From positions 192,956-256,955 of the forward strand of contig CM007348.1 in NCBI GenBank assembly GCA_000333855.2: a DNA stretch of 64,000 nucleotides. The letters are read 5' to 3'. The position numbers and the translations under genes are program-made. The notes under the pieces were generated by a model. That model worked only from the letters and a program-made list of their open reading frames with translations. It was not told the DNA's origin and did not search any database. This DNA is from Endotrypanum monterogeii (taxonomy: Eukaryota; Euglenozoa; Kinetoplastea; Trypanosomatida; Trypanosomatidae). Every line of letters begins with the position of its first letter. Within the stretch, counting starts at the first letter, position 1. Positions 61,086-64,000 of the stretch are shown in pieces.

Positions 61086-64000
61086 ATGCAGCGTTTATGT
61101 AGGCAACCATACCGCACGCTGAATTTCTTAAATCTACCGCGACTGCAACGTCAACAATGGAGACGTTCACGCACTTTGAATGCCGTGGCGAGACTGATAC
61201 CGCCCACCGTCTTGGAAATGCGACGCGCTGCTCATGGCGGTGGGGAAACACCAGCCTCTGCAATGTTCGGTGGTGTGACCGACCAGGCTGACCCTTCACA
61301 AACAGGGATGGGGTTGGGTGCCGCTGCCAGTTGTAATCGCGCGCTGCTGTGTCTTGCTCAAGCCGATACGTTCTCCCAATCACGCATCAAAAACTATCTT
61401 CAGCGTGTCGGAGCATCCGTGGACACGCCTTCCTCGATCCACTGCAGCGCCGTTAGCAGCAGGTGTTCTAGTGTAGAAACTCCCCCGCGGCGGTTAGATG
61501 AGTCAGAGAAGGGCGAGTACGCAGCTCTCATCGGATGCCCATCCGTGGAGAGGGTATGGATTTCCTCGTTCGACCTACCCGTGGACGTTCTCATGAACGC
61601 TACCATGCGTCGACAAACGATTCGAGTGACTGGTCTCGCGATGGAGGCGAAGCTGGCGGTGATGGCGGCGTGCATGCACGCAGAGCGCTGCCTCGACGCG
61701 TTGAATATTCCCCTCTTCACGTCGGAGCGGCGTCAGCACCAGCGTGTGCTACAGGCAAGGGCGGAAGGTCGCACAGCCCCTGAGGCTACCGCGGGGCCTC
61801 TGGAGTTGTCTTCGGTGCAGCTCCCATCTGGGGTTTTCCTTCCGGCAGCTACGGCTGCAGAGGTTATTCGAGCAGCCGGAAAGGCTCAGCCTTTCCAGCA
61901 ATCACTGGTCTCATCTCCGATGGGCCGAGGGGGAGAGGACCGGTCGAGCACTGCGCTTCATATGTCGGCACAGGGTCGAGGCGCATCCCCCGGAAAGCGC
62001 CGCCACGGCCGTCCTGCCCGTCGCTGGGATGCGATCAAGCCTCGATATGGTGCTGAGTGGTTCGTCCGTGTAGCCCTCGAAGAGCTCGCAACTCTCCAGT
62101 CCACAATTTTTGCCCACAATCGTCCAATCGACGACGACAACGACGACGACGGAAGTGGCATGGGTGCGATGGAGACAGTCACCATTTCTGAGAACGAGGT
62201 TCAAATACTCCAGCCGGAGGTTCTGTCCATCAGCAGCGACAGAGGCTGCGCAGGTGCTGCCGCAGCCACCGGCAGTTTTCCATGCGATCCTGGCTCTCGA
62301 GAAGGATGTGTTGCTCACTCGCTTGCGTACGAGCAGAGGCTCGTCAACGCCGAGTCAAAGTCAGCGCATGTGATGATTGACGAGACGGAGGGCGGCACCT
62401 TTGATCTCGTGGAAGACGAGTTAGAAAAATGGTGGCACGAAAAGGAGGTACCTGGCAGTTCCTGTCTCCGTGACCCAGGCGCGGTATTGCGGGTGAGCAG
62501 GTACCTTGAGGGTGTTACAGGACACAGCTTTGATTCCAGTGTCCAGACGCGTGCAACAGAGGAGGACACGAATGTATGGCAGCAGCGGCCAACCAAGGTC
62601 AGCGTAAAGCTCAAGACCTGGTACGTCATGTGGCTTGACCTTCCCGGAATTCCAGTGCCGGCCACCGGCAAGGCGATGACGCCGGAAACGGCGCGGGATC
62701 TATGCGCGATGCACGCTGAACTGCTTTTGCAGTGGTTTGGCATTCACGTGTACAACACCCCTCGGGAGCAGGCGATGTACTACGATGCGTGCTTGCGTTG
62801 GGGGCGTCTATTTGCACCTGAACCCATAGATCCATCCACTGTTGACGTGAGGACTGTGAGCTTGCCGAAGCCGCTCAAGGAGTGGTACCGCAGCCTCAGC
62901 AAGCTCCGCGCACGGCGCTCTGAGCGGAACGTGGTGGAGAAACTACTGCATCTTAATCGCGTAGTGGTCCATATGATTCGCCAACACCTTGTCGAGGTCA
63001 ATATCGTAGGCAATCCTGACTATGCTGAGCTTCTTTCACTCGCTCGCCCATGTCTGCGCGCCTTCATGGTGGCGATGCGGCATCCTTTCGAGAACGCCAT
63101 CTTTTGCTACGTTTACACCAAGGATAAGCAGTATCGTTCAACCGTGTACCTGCCCTTGCCAGAACGCTATGGCGTTCGAGGTGGATATTGCATTGCAGCG
63201 ACGCCTGAGACCTCCATGATATTGTGTGCTCTTCATGCCATCGACGTCCTATGCGCACTGGATGTGGTGCCCTTGGCATGTATGGAGCAGCCCCGCTGGC
63301 GGCGCATGATGGAGGTGCGCGAGTCTCTCGGTCTTATCTTGCCAACATCTTATCAGTACAAAACGAGATTGGAAGATGCTTCGAGCCCGGAGGATGAAGC
63401 GGCCCTTGGCCCGCCGCCGGCACCACCGCATCCACGGTTACGCTCCCCTCCTGCGTACCGTGATGTCCCAACGCTCGCGATCAGCAGAATACCCCCCTAC
63501 AAAGAGGTGTGGAGGATCATGCTGACAGACGCTGACGTCTTTGACGTGGCCCCTAATCTCCACTCACTGAACGACGAGGCCACGCGTCTACGGGTGCCCT
63601 CTTGGTTTGACTTTGCTGAGACTCTTTTCGAGGAGTTTGCGCAGCACGCGTTCGGCTGGAGAATCGGGGAACAGCGACACAGTGGTTTTTTGCTACACTA
63701 CTCTGGGCCGCAGCACCATCGAGGTACTGTTCGTCCGACAGCAAACAATTTTTGGATGGAGCTCCCCTTAGATCCAGCAGTCTACGGCCGCCGTGTCGCA
63801 CTTGGTCGGTGCTTCAGTCGCAGAGGGGCGGAGCGGATGATGTACATACACGCCCTTCGCATTGCACGTACGCTAAGAGTGACCCCGTGGGATAAATTAC
63901 CGCTGTCGAAGCTGGCGGATGAGCTGTACGGCAACGATATAACGCGTGCCACACTGCGACTTCAGCAGTGGAAGTGGCTCTGTACTGTGCTCCTCGAGTG
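61086..64000 (+). CDS. 5' part of a large mitochondrial-type protein with four dsRBD-like modules (at least 971 codons, cut by the window end)
   Basis: The frame is open from ATG 61086 to the last base of the window with no stop, so the gene continues outside. The N terminus is Arg-rich with no acidic residue in its first 40 (MQRLCRQPYRTLNFLNLPRL), a typical mitochondrial presequence. Four copies of a beta-beta-beta-alpha module recur, each ending in a helix with a CxxHA-type motif: VMAACMHAERCLDALNIP (H198), ETARDLCAMHAELLLQWFGI (H543), ETSMILCALHAIDVLCALDV (H717) and RMMYIHALRIARTLRVTPW (H922). The preceding strands are, for example, KVSVKLKTWYVMWLDL and FCYVYTKDKQYRSTVYLPL. The layout resembles the dsRNA-binding part of DEAH/RHA RNA helicases such as kinetoplastid REH2. 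The helicase core, if present, would lie beyond the window. Family identity is inference. An acidic linker with Asp repeats lies at about 345-352. Confidence 0.88.
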   Translation, partial: MQRLCRQPYRTLNFLNLPRLQRQQWRRSRTLNAVARLIPPTVLEMRRAAHGGGETPASAMFGGVTDQADPSQTGMGLGAAASCNRALLCLAQADTFSQSRIKNYLQRVGASVDTPSSIHCSAVSSRCSSVETPPRRLDESEKGEYAALIGCPSVERVWISSFDLPVDVLMNATMRRQTIRVTGLAMEAKLAVMAACMHAERCLDALNIPLFTSERRQHQRVLQARAEGRTAPEATAGPLELSSVQLPSGVFLPAATAAEVIRAAGKAQPFQQSLVSSPMGRGGEDRSSTALHMSAQGRGASPGKRRHGRPARRWDAIKPRYGAEWFVRVALEELATLQSTIFAHNRPIDDDNDDDGSGMGAMETVTISENEVQILQPEVLSISSDRGCAGAAAATGSFPCDPGSREGCVAHSLAYEQRLVNAESKSAHVMIDETEGGTFDLVEDELEKWWHEKEVPGSSCLRDPGAVLRVSRYLEGVTGHSFDSSVQTRATEEDTNVWQQRPTKVSVKLKTWYVMWLDLPGIPVPATGKAMTPETARDLCAMHAELLLQWFGIHVYNTPREQAMYYDACLRWGRLFAPEPIDPSTVDVRTVSLPKPLKEWYRSLSKLRARRSERNVVEKLLHLNRVVVHMIRQHLVEVNIVGNPDYAELLSLARPCLRAFMVAMRHPFENAIFCYVYTKDKQYRSTVYLPLPERYGVRGGYCIAATPETSMILCALHAIDVLCALDVVPLACMEQPRWRRMMEVRESLGLILPTSYQYKTRLEDASSPEDEAALGPPPAPPHPRLRSPPAYRDVPTLAISRIPPYKEVWRIMLTDADVFDVAPNLHSLNDEATRLRVPSWFDFAETLFEEFAQHAFGWRIGEQRHSGFLLHYSGPQHHRGTVRPTANNFWMELPLDPAVYGRRVALGRCFSRRGAERMMYIHALRIARTLRVTPWDKLPLSKLADELYGNDITRATLRLQQWKWLCTVLLE

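Noticed and set aside
1..64000. Strand switch, origin or centromere-like region
   Set aside because: All supported genes are on the + strand, and no region shows a change of coding strand.

Overview
The window looks like a stretch of a trypanosomatid nuclear chromosome, most probably Leishmania or a close relative. Twenty protein-coding genes are supported, all on the + strand, intron-less, and separated by 0.8-4.6 kb of pyrimidine-rich, microsatellite-rich DNA. Polypyrimidine tracts followed by an AG lie just upstream of many start codons, as expected for spliced-leader trans-splicing of a polycistronic transcript. There is no strand switch, so the window sits inside one directional gene cluster. 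From memory, the order MCM2, three genes, RNR large subunit, then six genes, then 40S S14 resembles Leishmania chromosome 28. I could not check this, and I cannot name the species.

Layout. 1-7.1 kb: a small two-helix protein with an ING-like pattern, then an 822-aa protein with a mitochondrial-type N terminus and about five copies of a Tc38/p38-like module. 7.1-19.4 kb: MCM2, a disordered protein with a C-terminal cysteine cluster, a membrane-anchored beta-propeller-like protein, and an unrecognised 176-aa protein. 19.4-31.7 kb: the ribonucleotide reductase large subunit, a coiled-coil protein, and a 1466-aa CCR4-type EEP nuclease whose catalytic domain is split by large low-complexity insertions. 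31.7-36.3 kb: a 4.6-kb gene-poor gap. 36.3-49.4 kb: mitoribosomal bS16m, an ARM-like membrane-anchored protein, an atypical zinc-ribbon SDR, a Tctex-type dynein light chain, 40S S14 (uS11), and an LSm5-like protein. 49.4-64 kb: a DUF1648/SdpI-like membrane protein, a SERINC protein, a cyclin-like protein, and the 5' part (at least 971 codons) of a mitochondrial-type protein with four dsRBD-like modules, cut by the window edge.

Functionally the genes are mixed, as usual in such clusters: DNA replication and dNTP supply (MCM2, RNR), mitochondrial gene expression (bS16m, probably the Tc38-like and dsRBD-like proteins), RNA metabolism (LSm5-like, EEP nuclease), translation (S14), dynein/flagellum (Tctex, perhaps the coiled-coil protein) and membranes (SERINC, DUF1648-like, TBL2-like). 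Neighbourhood therefore says little about function here. No rRNA, tRNA, CRISPR array or intact transposon was recognised. The most unusual non-coding signals are a perfect 30-bp palindrome at 37662-37691, a perfect 20-bp palindrome just after the coiled-coil gene, several G-quadruplex-type runs, and two pyrimidine-poor islands in otherwise pyrimidine-rich spacers.
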